A stretch of 64,000 nucleotides of DNA, from NCBI RefSeq assembly GCF_000633455.1, contig NZ_AYMG01000013.1:124001-188000 (forward strand), read 5' to 3'. Both the position numbers and the translations under genes were made by a program. The first letter of the stretch is position 1; every line of letters begins with the position of its first letter. This DNA comes from Pedobacter jeongneungensis. GTDB taxonomy: Bacteria > Bacteroidota > Bacteroidia > Sphingobacteriales > Sphingobacteriaceae. Positions 17,292 through 26,296 of this stretch are shown here, piece after piece. Below the pieces are notes generated by a model, which was not told where the DNA came from, made no database searches, and saw nothing but the letters and a program-made list of their open reading frames with translations.

Positions 17292-18320
17292 ATGTATCGC
17301 CTTATTAAACCACTATTCTTCAAATTTGACCCTGAAAATGTACATTATTTTGTAGTAAAGCGGTTAAAATGGTTTAATGATAAGTTTCCTTTAGGTAAAA
17401 CCATTATCAGGAGCAGCTTTGATGTTCATATTAAAGGTTTAGAACGAGAAGTTTTTGGCATAAAATTTAGAAACCCTGTTGGTTTGGCGGCTGGATTTGA
17501 TAAAAACGGCGAATATGTGGAGCCACTCAGCAATTTAGGCTTTGGTTTTATCGAAGTAGGTACGGTAACCCCAATGCCCCAGCCTGGCAATGATAAACCC
17601 CGTATGTTCCGTTTACCCAACGATGAGGCTTTGATTAACCGAATGGGCTTTAACAATAAGGGAGTAGATGTAATGGCCGAACGTTTACGCTTGCTAAAAG
17701 ATAAACATCCTGATATTGTTGTGGGTGGAAATATCGGTAAAAATAAGGCTACCCCAAATGAAGATGCGGTGAGTGATTACATTAAATGTTTCGACCGTTT
17801 GTTTGATGTAGTAGATTATTTTGTGGTGAATGTAAGTTCGCCGAATACCCCGGGCTTACGTGAGCTGCAGGAAAAAGAGCCGCTTAAAAAAATCCTTAAT
17901 ACCTTACAGCAACGCAACCGTAAAAATGATATTTCGCGCCCGATTTTATTAAAAATAGCACCCGATTTAACTGATGCACAACTGGATGATATCATCGAAA
18001 TTGTTGCTGAAACCAAAATTGCAGGTATCATTGCTACCAATACCACCATTAGCAGAGAAAATCTGGCTACTGAGAAAGATTTGAAGGCGGAAACAGGTGG
18101 CCTAAGCGGTAAACCTGTTAAAGAACGCTCTACCGAGGTAATCCGATATCTTTCTGAGAAATCGAATAAAGCCTTTCCTATTATTGGTGTGGGTGGAATT
18201 CATTCGGCTAAAGATGCCAAAGAAAAATTAGATGCTGGTGCTTCTCTAGTGCAGTTATATACTGGCTTTATCTATGAAGGGCCAGGATTGATCAAAAGTA
18301 TTTGTAAGGAATTGGTCTAA
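17292..18320 (+). CDS. pyrD: Dihydroorotate dehydrogenase (quinone), class 2
   Basis: A 342-residue class 2 DHODH, oxidising dihydroorotate to orotate with FMN and passing electrons to menaquinone at the inner membrane (de novo pyrimidine synthesis). The N-terminal amphipathic extension (residues 1-45, with '[13 protein letters not shown]') that docks to the membrane and quinone is present. FMN and substrate motifs are [43 protein letters not shown] (catalytic Ser), TNTT and GVGGI. A near-consensus TATCTTCG box (17280-17287) ends 4 bp before the ATG. It is a single-gene unit, and the length is normal. Confidence 0.96.
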   Translation: MYRLIKPLFFKFDPENVHYFVVKRLKWFNDKFPLGKTIIRSSFDVHIKGLEREVFGIKFRNPVGLAAGFDKNGEYVEPLSNLGFGFIEVGTVTPMPQPGNDKPRMFRLPNDEALINRMGFNNKGVDVMAERLRLLKDKHPDIVVGGNIGKNKATPNEDAVSDYIKCFDRLFDVVDYFVVNVSSPNTPGLRELQEKEPLKKILNTLQQRNRKNDISRPILLKIAPDLTDAQLDDIIEIVAETKIAGIIATNTTISRENLATEKDLKAETGGLSGKPVKERSTEVIRYLSEKSNKAFPIIGVGGIHSAKDAKEKLDAGASLVQLYTGFIYEGPGLIKSICKELV

Positions 18321-18382
18321 TATAGTTGTCACCCTGTCCCGATTTTACATCTGGATCATGGTTCTAGCTTAAGTTTCCTATT

Positions 18383-19525
18383 TTATTTAACCCCAAGCCA
18401 CCATTGTTTAAACAGTTGTTGCCTGTTGTTAAGATATACTACTTCGCCAATCATTGGGCTGGCTAATGAAATGTTGTTCGCTTTGGCAAGTTCCGAAATC
18501 CTGATCAAAGGCTCGTCCCAAGGGTGTTTTCCTAATGTAAATTTAGAATTATGAACAGGTAATATCCGTTTGGCTTTTAAGTCTTTTGCCGCCTGCAGCA
18601 CATCTTCGGGTAAGTTATGTACCGAACGCCACGCTTTATCGTATTGCCCGTTTTCGATAATAGCCAAATCAATCGGACCAAATTTTTTACCCGCCTCGGC
18701 ATAATGGTTATCATAACCGCCATCTCCGCTGTAGTATATTTTCATGGATGGAGATTGGATGATGTACGACATCCAAAGTGTTTTTGCACTACGCAAGCCA
18801 CGACCAGATTCGTGATGGGTAGGGGCGGTGTAAATGGTATAATTCGAGTCTATGTTAACTCGCTCGTTCCAGTCTTTTTCGATCAATTTTTCTTCCGGAT
18901 AACCCCAATATTCGAAATGCGCACCTACACCCAGCCCGCAGATCACATGTTTTACCTTATCTCTTAGCGCTACTACCGTTTGGTAATCCAGGTGATCATA
19001 ATGATCATGCGAAATGATGAGGTAATCAATAGGAGGAATATCCGCTGCAGTATAAATATTGCTCCCTTCGTAGGCTTTTGGGCCCCATGGCAGTGGCGAT
19101 GCACGTTCGCTAAAGACAGGGTCAATCAAAATTCTTTTGCCATCCAACTGGATGAAACATGAGGAATGACCAAACCATACCAGCACATTCGAGTCTAAAG
19201 GTATATTGAAGAGGTTTGTTTTGATAGAAGGAATACGATCTACAGGACTTGTTCTTGGGTGGCTTTTAAACAGTGAAGAATAAATTTCCCCTGCAATACT
19301 ATAGCCTTCCGAAATGGTTGGTTTTTCTATCTGGTTGTGGAATTGTCCATTTTTGTAATGAGATGATTTTTCTATCCGGATCAATCTTTCTCCTGCAGGT
19401 TCAGCACCAAATTGCGGTTGTCGCATATAAAAAAAGATGACAACAGCTAAAATCGCTATGATCGCAAGTAAAGAAAGAAATGTATTTTTTATTATTTTTA
19501 AAAAACGACGCATTTTTGATCTCAT
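18383..19525 (-). CDS. Membrane-anchored metallo-beta-lactamase fold hydrolase
   Basis: A 380-residue protein with one N-terminal membrane anchor (about residues 12-32) and a metallo-beta-lactamase-fold domain. The di-zinc motif ISHDHYDHLD, then APTHHESGRG, SGDGGYD and the late PVHNSKF supply metal ligands. The pattern is that of the UlaG/NAPE-PLD-like branch, whose members hydrolyse phosphodiester or lactone bonds; a phospholipid-like substrate is plausible but not shown. An in-frame alternative start lies four codons in. Its start codon directly abuts the stop of the gene at 19526-20173, so the two are co-transcribed. Confidence 0.85.
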   Translation of the reverse strand: MRSKMRRFLKIIKNTFLSLLAIIAILAVVIFFYMRQPQFGAEPAGERLIRIEKSSHYKNGQFHNQIEKPTISEGYSIAGEIYSSLFKSHPRTSPVDRIPSIKTNLFNIPLDSNVLVWFGHSSCFIQLDGKRILIDPVFSERASPLPWGPKAYEGSNIYTAADIPPIDYLIISHDHYDHLDYQTVVALRDKVKHVICGLGVGAHFEYWGYPEEKLIEKDWNERVNIDSNYTIYTAPTHHESGRGLRSAKTLWMSYIIQSPSMKIYYSGDGGYDNHYAEAGKKFGPIDLAIIENGQYDKAWRSVHNLPEDVLQAAKDLKAKRILPVHNSKFTLGKHPWDEPLIRISELAKANNISLASPMIGEVVYLNNRQQLFKQWWLGVK

Positions 19526-20173
19526 TTATTTTGCAGCCAGTATTTTGATGTCTTCAATCTCTAAAACCTGCTTCTGATAGCCCTTTTGTACCGCATTGAT
19601 CATTGCCTGTGCTACCTGTTTAAGCGTTAGTGATATTTTAGGTAACAGGATAGGGAAAAGCCATATAACAGGTTTAAATAGTGCTTTTACATTTTTTTGC
19701 TGTTTAAATGGTTTCATAAAGCCAGGACGGAAATTATACTGCGCTTTAAATGGAAGCTTCATTAAGGCATTTTCGGTTTTACCTTTGATGCGTGCCCACA
19801 TTATTTTGCCTTTTTCGGTGCTATCTGTATGTCCGCCAGAAACAAAGTTGAAAACCATGTTAGGGTTCCATTTTATTAATTGCCCGGCGAAAGCCATGGT
19901 AGTTTCGTAAGTGATGTAATTGTATTTTTCTTCGTTCATGCCTACAGAGCTGATTCCGGCACAATAAAAACAGGCATCATAATCTGATAACTGATTTTCA
20001 AAAGTTTCGAGTTTCGTAAAATCATTTACAATTAACTCTTTTAACTTAGGGTGCTGAAGATCGTAATGCCTGCGGTTTACAATCAATACTTCTTCTACAA
20101 TCGGGTTTTCTAAACATTCGAACAAAACGCCTTCGCCAACCATTCCGGTGGCCCCTGTAATAATTATCTTCAT
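19526..20173 (-). CDS. NAD(P)-binding Rossmann protein, TIP30-like atypical SDR
   Basis: A 215-residue protein with GATGMVG (residues 7-13) as nucleotide-binding loop and 'VNRRHYDLQHPKLKELIVNDF', 'DYDACFYCAGISSVGM' and 'FNFVSGGHTDS', typical of the HTATIP2/TIP30-like atypical SDR group. It is probably a soluble cytoplasmic reductase or epimerase of unknown substrate. It is the first gene of a two-gene unit with the MBL-fold hydrolase, with no bases between stop and start. 'RPGFMKPFKQQKN' near the C-terminal third is conserved in this group. Confidence 0.78.
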   Translation of the reverse strand: MKIIITGATGMVGEGVLFECLENPIVEEVLIVNRRHYDLQHPKLKELIVNDFTKLETFENQLSDYDACFYCAGISSVGMNEEKYNYITYETTMAFAGQLIKWNPNMVFNFVSGGHTDSTEKGKIMWARIKGKTENALMKLPFKAQYNFRPGFMKPFKQQKNVKALFKPVIWLFPILLPKISLTLKQVAQAMINAVQKGYQKQVLEIEDIKILAAK

Positions 20174-20558
20174 TTTATGATATTAATGGTTAAAACTGCC
20201 TAATTAATATACAATTACGGCTTTTATCAGGTTAAAACAAATTATTTTTTGTTTACCAGTTTTTATAAACGAAGATCGTTGTTAAAAGTAATCAAAGCTT
20301 TGTTGAAAAGTTCAATTTTGCTTTGCTGAAAGGCTCAGGAGGAATTTGGTATAAGGTTTAAATAAATATCGGCAAGGGTATATTTTATTTATTAATGTTA
20401 AGTGGTTAAGTGTTGCCAGGATAACATGATAGAAATTAATACCATTAAGGAGTTAAGAAAATTAAGGGAAGATAAGTCTTAATGTTCTTCACTTCTTAAT
20501 GGTCAGAAGAAACTAATAGAATTGTTATATTACAAAATCCTAAGCATTAATAAATCGA
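20174..20558. other. Gene-free 385-bp gap
   Basis: No gene is seen. The right half contains the first copy (20411-20485) of a repeat that recurs at 21571-21643, on the other side of the gene at 20559-21431. Confidence 0.5.
20411..20485 (+). repeat. Direct repeat, copy 1
   Basis: Begins TGTTGCCAGGATAACATGAT, continues with ACCATTAAGGAGTTAAG and ends GATAAGTCTTAATGT. It matches 21571-21643 at most positions, in the same orientation, and so brackets the gene between them. A related inverted fragment (TTCTTAATTCCTTAATGGTC) occurs near 35511-35531. Confidence 0.6.
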
Positions 20559-21431
20559 TTACTTTTTATGCTTTAGTTTTAATTCAAGAGATTTTATCTT
20601 TTGATTTTGGCTTTTAACTTTTTTATTTAGATCAATTACATAAAGGGTCATCTCTTCCATTTTTTGTAAAAGTTTAAGCTGAAAATCTTTCATGTTTAAT
20701 CCATCATTAATCATTTCCTTTTCTGAAGCAACTTCAGGAAGATGCTGTTTAGTTGTTACAAATTTCTCTAAGTCTTCTAGCTTCATTAGCTTATAATCAT
20801 CATTGAAAACAAAATCGCAGCCCTGATTTATACATACTTTTACTTCCTGGGCTCTAATTGTCCCACTTACATCCAGTTTTACGGTTGGATTGGCCACACC
20901 TACACCTACATTTCCATCACCACGAATAATAAATGGAATGTAATTGCTCGCTCCAATATCTCTGACTTTAAAGAATGAACTTCTTAAAGCATTTTCGCCG
21001 GTGCCAAAAGAATATACATCAATAGTTAGTCCATTAATTTGATCTATACTGCCTGGAATATTTAAAAGTAATTTGGAACAATCCAATGTTTTAGCACTAA
21101 AATCAGCATTTGTATTGTTTAGATTCCCTGAATGCCAAATCCTGTTCCAGCCCTTCCATGAATAATCCCAGCGACCGAAATAAAGTTCGTTTGTAGAAAT
21201 TGGATTAGTAATACTCATGTAGTTGTTAATGTCAAATCCAAAATTTAACCCTTGGTAAAAATTGGACCCAAGTGTATTGTTTGTTGGATTAACTGCCATC
21301 CATTGGCCATTAATAGTTGAAAACGAATTTTGGTTAGTTTCTACGTTTTCTTTAGAGTATTGCGCTTTTACTGTTAATGAACTGATTAAAAAAACAATAA
21401 TAATTGATAGCTGGTGTCTTGTAGAATTCAT
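20559..21431 (-). CDS. Secreted tail-fibre-like (shufflon-type) protein
   Basis: A 290-residue protein with a signal peptide (ending LTVKA-Q). The C-terminal third carries a pattern common in Bacteroidota exported fibre-like proteins: 'GDGNVGVGVANPTVKLDVSGTIRAQEVKV', then 'YKLMKLEDLEKFVTTKQHLPEVASEKEM', then a Leu/Lys-rich coiled coil ('LLQKMEEMTLYVIDLNKKVK'). This resembles the phage tail-fibre/endosialidase chaperone-like C-terminus, which trimerises. The role is unknown, perhaps a surface fibre. The start is either the ATG at 21431 or one four codons upstream. It is flanked by direct repeats. Confidence 0.7.
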   Translation of the reverse strand: MNSTRHQLSIIIVFLISSLTVKAQYSKENVETNQNSFSTINGQWMAVNPTNNTLGSNFYQGLNFGFDINNYMSITNPISTNELYFGRWDYSWKGWNRIWHSGNLNNTNADFSAKTLDCSKLLLNIPGSIDQINGLTIDVYSFGTGENALRSSFFKVRDIGASNYIPFIIRGDGNVGVGVANPTVKLDVSGTIRAQEVKVCINQGCDFVFNDDYKLMKLEDLEKFVTTKQHLPEVASEKEMINDGLNMKDFQLKLLQKMEEMTLYVIDLNKKVKSQNQKIKSLELKLKHKK

Positions 21432-21570
21432 GTTTTGAGTCATTAATTTGTTTGAAAATATAAATTTAAGATAGGAAAAAAAAGAATTTAAAAATTGATA
21501 TTAAAAACTTGATGATCTTAGTCGTTTAGCGGTAGGATAATTGTCGGAGAAGCTATAACTAAGATGGTTG

Positions 21571-21643
21571 TGTGTCGCCAGCTTGATAATGAAAATAATA
21601 CCATTAAGGAATTAAAATAATTAAGAGGGATAAGTCTTAATGT
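21571..21643 (+). repeat. Direct repeat, copy 2
   Basis: The partner of 20411-20485. It shares ATACCATTAAGGA-TTAA and GATAAGTCTTAATGT with small substitutions and has the same orientation. Confidence 0.6.
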
Positions 21644-21661
21644 AGATTTTAGCGCATAAAA

Positions 21662-21690
21662 AAAGCATCCTTTGATCAGAAGGATGCTTT
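21662..21690 (-). terminator. Terminator after the small basic protein gene
   Basis: An 11-bp perfect stem (AAAGCATCCTT / AAGGATGCTTT) with a 7-base loop. On the minus strand it is followed by a run of T. It lies 22 bp past the stop at 21712. Confidence 0.8.
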
Positions 21691-21711
21691 AAAAATTTTT
21701 AGTTCTAAAAA

Positions 21712-21882
21712 CTATTTTGCTAAACCAGCCAAAACAGCATTGTTTTTAGCTAATTGATCGTTTTTAGGTTGTGCAGAACGGCTACCTAACTCGATGTTAG
21801 TTGCTCTCTTTAAAAATGCTACCTCCTGGTGAGCTGTATTTTTATTTCTTCTGTCTTTTCTTTTTAATCTGGTAACTGCCAT
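21712..21882 (-). CDS. Small basic protein, 56 aa
   Basis: An ATG-started frame of 56 residues: MAVTRLKRKDRRNKNTAHQE, then VAFLKRATNIELGSRSAQPK and a 16-residue tail ending in LAK. The first third is strongly basic, as in nucleic-acid-binding or ribosome-associated proteins. It has its own strong terminator 22 bp after the stop and lies 35 bp after tRNA-Cys on the same strand, so it is very likely a real and well-expressed gene, perhaps co-transcribed with the tRNA. I do not recognise the family by name. Confidence 0.7.
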   Translation of the reverse strand: MAVTRLKRKDRRNKNTAHQEVAFLKRATNIELGSRSAQPKNDQLAKNNAVLAGLAK

Positions 21883-21917
21883 GGTAATAACCTTTTATTA
21901 TATTTTATTTGTACAAA

Positions 21918-21991
21918 TGGAGGTCGAGAGCGGATTCGAACCGCTGTAGAAGGTTTTGCAGACCTCTGCCTAGCCACTCGGCCACTCGACC
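21918..21991 (-). tRNA. tRNA-Cys (GCA)
   Basis: The minus strand folds as a full cloverleaf. The acceptor stem GGTCGAG pairs with CTCGACC, the anticodon loop is CTGCAAA (anticodon GCA), and the T arm contains GGTTCGAATCC. The discriminator base is T, as is usual for tRNA-Cys, and CCA is encoded. Confidence 0.95.
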
Positions 21992-22050
21992 TTTAAATTC
22001 AAGGCTGCAAAAATAGCAATTATTAGTTAGCCCGCAAATAATATCTCAAT

Positions 22051-22797
22051 TTAATTTCGAACTCGCACTAACTCAGCGCAAAAGATTGATGCACTTACGG
22101 CCACGTTTAACGATTCAGCTTCGCCAATCCTCGGAATGGTAACCGGTTTATCTATTTTTTTAATCACTTCTGGTGATATTCCTTTCCCTTCATTACCCAA
22201 AACTACCAATCCTTCACTGCCCCATTGGGTTTTATAAATCGATTCGCCATCTAACAATGCTCCAAATACAGGGATGGTATTATCAGCTAAAAACCCAGGT
22301 AAATCAGCTTCGAAAACATTTACCCTTGCCAGAGAGCCCATGGTGGCCTGTACTGTTTTGGGATTAAACACTTCCACACAATCAACCGAGCAAATGATAT
22401 TTTTAAATCCAAACCAATCTGCTGTACGAATAATGGTACCCATGTTGCCTGGATCCTGCACGCCATCTAAAACCAAAGTAAACTGATTTTTCAACTCTTT
22501 TTGATCTAATTCCTTGTTTTTAGGGATGTGAACAAGTGCTAAAAAGCCCTGTGGAGTTTGCAGCGTACTAATCTTGTCTAATTCAGCGTTCTTTACTTCA
22601 AATAAGTTTATATTTGCGGGCAATTTGGGTAACAAATTGTATTGTTCGCTGTTGTAAAATATGGTATGAATGTGGTAACTTGACTGAATAAACTCTTTTA
22701 TAGATTTTATGCCTTCAACAATAAATAAACCATGCTCTTTACGGTATTTTTTTTGATGTAACGACTTTATAAAACTAATCTGTGATTTTGAAAGCAT
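22051..22797 (-). CDS. TrmH/SpoU family RNA methyltransferase
   Basis: A 248-residue SPOUT-class 2'-O-ribose methyltransferase. The N-terminal substrate-binding domain (about 1-95; 'KYRKEHGLFIVEGIKSI') is followed by the knotted SAM-binding domain with the three family motifs: DPGNMGTIIRTADWFG (N-x11-R type, about 116-131), LGNEGKGIS, and IPRIGEAESLNVAVSASI. It probably methylates rRNA or tRNA; the exact site cannot be told. Its start codon overlaps the 5' end of the divergent outer membrane protein gene. Confidence 0.9.
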   Translation of the reverse strand: MLSKSQISFIKSLHQKKYRKEHGLFIVEGIKSIKEFIQSSYHIHTIFYNSEQYNLLPKLPANINLFEVKNAELDKISTLQTPQGFLALVHIPKNKELDQKELKNQFTLVLDGVQDPGNMGTIIRTADWFGFKNIICSVDCVEVFNPKTVQATMGSLARVNVFEADLPGFLADNTIPVFGALLDGESIYKTQWGSEGLVVLGNEGKGISPEVIKKIDKPVTIPRIGEAESLNVAVSASIFCAELVRVRN

Positions 22798-25211
22798 ACC
22801 AATACTTAATAAATATTAAACTGAAAAGCACTGCAATATTACTATTTATTATTGTTTTAATTCAGGCCTGTTCATCAACAAAATACATTGCAGACTATCA
22901 ATCGATCGTAAAAAAGGTTACTATTGATAGTGTTGATGCGAAATTTGAAGAGCAAGCTTATAATTATGTTCAGAAAGATCTCAGGCCTGCCTCTAAGCTC
23001 AGTATCCAGGTACCATTATATAACTTGTTTAATACCAAAGATGGAAGGTATAAAACGAGTGATATTAAACCATTTGGCACGCCACCAGCCATTTTAGACA
23101 GTACTTTGGTCGAAATTTCGAGAACCCAGATACAGAAATTCTTAAAAAGTAAAGGTTACCGTCAGGCAGAAGTTACTTCTTCCATAAAAGTGGCTGATAA
23201 AAAGGCAGAAGTTATTTTCAGCGCTAAACCTGGACCAGCGTATTTTATCGATAAGCTAACCGATTCCATTCCGAATGCAAATATTAAAAACCTTTACGAA
23301 TCGAATAAGGCGAACATCACCCATTTACACAAAGGCATGCAATATGATGAGGACTCCCTAACTTACGAAAGGGAACAGATTTACCGCATCATGAAAGAAA
23401 ACGGTTATTTTTATTTTTTAAGGCCTTATGTAAATTTCGACGTGTATGGTGCAGAGGCGAGTTCGAAAACCAATAAAATTGACTTGAACCTGAATGTAAC
23501 TGATCCGAACGAAGGCCCGCACAAGCAGTTTAATATCGGATATACCCACATGATTATCGCTCCAAATCCTGATGGTTTTCCTGATTCGGTGCGTTACAAA
23601 TTAAATAAAGATACTGTCAATGGAATCATATTTACCGATTTCTCTAAACGTTACAGGAGAAATCCGATTGTAAGGTATGATTTCTTAAAACAAGGCGAAC
23701 TTTACGATATCCGCAATGAAAACCTGACATACGATCGTTTATACGAATTGAATATTTTTAAAAACGTAAAGATCGATTATTTTAGAAGGGATAGTACCTC
23801 GAATAAAGTTAATGCCGTAATCCAGCTTATTCCACAGAAAGTAATGAGTAACCGGATAGAGGGTGAGGTACCGTTTAATGGTGGTACAGTTGGCTTTAAC
23901 TTAAGTAATACCTACACCAATAACAATATTTTTAGAGGTGCGGAGCGGTTCGAACTTCAGGTAAAAGGTGGTTTGCAATCCAGAATAGGCAATGGAGCTA
24001 AACCTTTCAGTGACATTTACCAGCGTGATTTTTCGATCAGTGGAAGTATTACAGTACCAAGGTTAATGATTCCTTTTTATAATCCTACTTTAGGAGGAAA
24101 TGGAATGCCTCATACTACTTTTTCGAGCAGTTATATTTATGCTTTACAGAAAGATGTTTCGGTGAGGAGGATTTTTATCAATTCCATTACTTATGATTGG
24201 GTAGAAACGAAATCTAAGTTGCACTCTTTTACGCCTTTAAACTTTGAATACCGTTTTGGCTATCTGGATCCTAATGTAGATGCACAAACCGTATTAAATA
24301 ACCTTTATTACTCTACATTATTGGGCCGTAAAGATTTAACCCTGGGTATGAAATATACTTATACCTTAAATGCGAATAAGCTAAATGAATACCGTTCTTT
24401 CGTTTATTTAAGGGCAGGAATGGATATTGCCGGAAATATGCTACAGGGGATATCCAAATTAGCAGGCTCTAAGCACGATCCTGCCAATGGTGATCCGGCT
24501 AAGATTTTGGGTTTACCATTTAATCAATATATGCGGCCAGAGGTTGATATAAGGTGGTATAAACACTTAGGAGGTGAAAGACAGTTTGTTGCACGTTTAA
24601 ATGCCGGCGTGGCTTACGCTTACGGAAATTCGGTTTTAACTGGTATTCCTTTTGAAAAACAGTTTTTTGCAGGTGGATCTAATGGCGTGAGGGCCTGGCA
24701 GGCGAGAACCATCGGTCCTGGAAATTATGACAGAGGACTTTTAAGGAGTGATACCTTGCGTAAAGCATTTTATGGACTTGATCAGCTTGGAACCATGCGG
24801 ATTGAAACCAATTTTGAATACCGCTTTACTGTGGCTAAGAAATTTTTTGGGGCCACTTTAAAAGGAGCGGCCTTTGTTGATGTTGGTAATGTATGGAATC
24901 TTCGTAAAGGCGAATCGATTCTTCTTGCAACTCCGGCGCTTGATGAACAAACCGTGTTTAAATTAAGCAAATTTGCCCAACAATTAGCTGTGGGTACCGG
25001 CTTGGGGTTAAGGTACGATGTGCAATATTTTGTATTTAGGTTCGATGTTGGCCTGAAACTTAAAGATCCTCAGTTTACGGGCTCCGATCAATGGGTAATC
25101 AGTAAGTTTTTCTCTGGCGCTAGAGATTTTAAAAATAATTATAACTCAACACACGGTCCTGATACCTATCGTTTCCTTCAGTATAATTTTGGTATTGGTA
25201 TGCCGTTTTAA
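22788..25211 (+). CDS. BamA/TamA family outer membrane lipoprotein
   Basis: About 807 residues: a lipoprotein-type signal with lipobox LIQAC followed by SS, POTRA-like domains (about 40-340), and a C-terminal 16-strand barrel of the bacterial surface antigen family ending in 'FGIGMPF' with the terminal aromatic residue of outer membrane barrels. It probably assembles or exports outer membrane proteins. Sphingobacteriaceae carry such accessory BamA/TamA-like copies besides the core one. No ATG is in frame before the signal peptide: the candidates are TTG at 22788 (used here) and GTG at 22782, and both overlap the divergent methyltransferase gene. The stop codon abuts that of the convergent next gene. 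Confidence 0.85.
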   Translation: MKAYQYLINIKLKSTAILLFIIVLIQACSSTKYIADYQSIVKKVTIDSVDAKFEEQAYNYVQKDLRPASKLSIQVPLYNLFNTKDGRYKTSDIKPFGTPPAILDSTLVEISRTQIQKFLKSKGYRQAEVTSSIKVADKKAEVIFSAKPGPAYFIDKLTDSIPNANIKNLYESNKANITHLHKGMQYDEDSLTYEREQIYRIMKENGYFYFLRPYVNFDVYGAEASSKTNKIDLNLNVTDPNEGPHKQFNIGYTHMIIAPNPDGFPDSVRYKLNKDTVNGIIFTDFSKRYRRNPIVRYDFLKQGELYDIRNENLTYDRLYELNIFKNVKIDYFRRDSTSNKVNAVIQLIPQKVMSNRIEGEVPFNGGTVGFNLSNTYTNNNIFRGAERFELQVKGGLQSRIGNGAKPFSDIYQRDFSISGSITVPRLMIPFYNPTLGGNGMPHTTFSSSYIYALQKDVSVRRIFINSITYDWVETKSKLHSFTPLNFEYRFGYLDPNVDAQTVLNNLYYSTLLGRKDLTLGMKYTYTLNANKLNEYRSFVYLRAGMDIAGNMLQGISKLAGSKHDPANGDPAKILGLPFNQYMRPEVDIRWYKHLGGERQFVARLNAGVAYAYGNSVLTGIPFEKQFFAGGSNGVRAWQARTIGPGNYDRGLLRSDTLRKAFYGLDQLGTMRIETNFEYRFTVAKKFFGATLKGAAFVDVGNVWNLRKGESILLATPALDEQTVFKLSKFAQQLAVGTGLGLRYDVQYFVFRFDVGLKLKDPQFTGSDQWVISKFFSGARDFKNNYNSTHGPDTYRFLQYNFGIGMPF

Positions 25212-25787
25212 TTAACCGAAAAGGCTTAATGCTTTAGGTTTTGTAGCGGGATCTTTAAAATAAAATTCTTTGTAAGGTTGCCATCTTTTGTCCTGGTGTT
25301 TATAAACAGAAAAAGAAGCAACGTGGAATTCGCGTTTAAATTTTTTGTCTCTAAACTCCTCGGTAATCTGTTTAAAAACGGGAGACTTAAGATCTTTAAA
25401 AGCCAGCGTTAAATGTGGGTTAAATTTATTGGTGTCTCTTTTCTCTTGCAATTTTAAAGGCAGTAACGCAGTTCTGATCTGTTTTCCTAAGTTCATTATG
25501 CTTTCGTTTTTTTCTACATCAAGGAAAAAGGTATGTTCGGGGAAGGAACTGAAATTTTTTAATACCTGTGTAAACGGAATATTGAATGAGGCTTCTTCCA
25601 ACACTTTGAAAAACCTGCTTTCTGCTTCAAACGATGATAATTTAACTGGTGGATACAAAGTAATATGTGCCGGTCTTTTTAGGGATTCGTGCACATTAAA
25701 TTTCTCAGAAATGTAGTTTCTGATCTCATCAATATCTTCTACAATAGAAATGGGTGGAATTATACATACTAAAAATAGATTTTCCAT
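25212..25787 (-). CDS. 2'-5' RNA ligase / cyclic phosphodiesterase family protein
   Basis: A 191-residue 2H-phosphoesterase-fold protein. Both signature H-x-T motifs are present: HITLYPPVK (about residue 40) and HLTLAFKDL (about residue 125), which form the active site for 2',3'-cyclic phosphate or 2'-5' bonds. No fused domains are seen. The start is the ATG at 25787; a TAAATTTG box (exact TAnnTTTG) on the minus strand at 25791-25798 implies a nearly leaderless mRNA. It is convergent with the BamA-like gene, stop to stop with no gap. Confidence 0.85.
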   Translation of the reverse strand: MENLFLVCIIPPISIVEDIDEIRNYISEKFNVHESLKRPAHITLYPPVKLSSFEAESRFFKVLEEASFNIPFTQVLKNFSSFPEHTFFLDVEKNESIMNLGKQIRTALLPLKLQEKRDTNKFNPHLTLAFKDLKSPVFKQITEEFRDKKFKREFHVASFSVYKHQDKRWQPYKEFYFKDPATKPKALSLFG

Positions 25788-25790
25788 AAA

Positions 25791-25798
25791 CAAATTTA
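25791..25798 (-). promoter_or_regulatory. Bacteroidota -7 box for the 2'-5' RNA ligase-like gene
   Basis: TAAATTTG read on the minus strand, 3 bp from the ATG at 25787. Confidence 0.45.
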
Positions 25799-25911
25799 CT
25801 AAAAATATTAGTATAATGAAAGTGAAAAATCATTAAAATGATTGGTTATTGCCCTACTCGCTAGAAACGGGCGAGAGCGTGAAGATCTGACTACCCAACT
25901 CCGTGATTCCT

Positions 25912-26220
25912 GTCTTTACGAGCCATTTATATTTTTGCCACGGAGTCACGGAAAACACGGAGGAATTTATAACTCAGATCGGTGTTGCCTTGGTTGGTGT
26001 CTTTACGAGCCATTTATATTTTTGCTACGGAGGCATGGAAAACACGGAGGAATTTATAACTCAGATCGCTATTGCCTTGGTTCCTGTCTTTACGAGCATT
26101 TATATTTTTGCCACGGAGGCACGGAAAACACGGAGGAATTTATAACTCAGATCGCTATTGCCTAGGTTCCTGTCTTTAAGAGCCATTTATACTTTTGCCA
26201 CGGAGGCACGGATTAGCACG
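25912..26220 (+). repeat. 87-bp tandem repeat, about 3.5 copies
   Basis: Units start at 25912, 25999, 26086 and 26172 with GTCTTTACGAGCCATTTATA. Each contains GCCACGGAGGCACGGAAAAC and AATTTATAACTCAGATCG. The period is 87, 87 and 86 bp. Because 87 is a multiple of three, one frame stays open through the array, but it encodes only the repeat and shows no gene-like features. Confidence 0.85.
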
Positions 26221-26296
26221 AAAAAATTGGATGGCTTAGTACCAGTGAGAATTGTGGATTTTATGGCGATTATGCTATCGCCGTGGTTCGTGTCTC

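Noticed and set aside
25842-26165. Open frame of about 107 codons over the 87-bp tandem array
   Set aside because: The frame is made of the repeat, is open only because 87 is a multiple of three, and has no promoter or gene-like composition.
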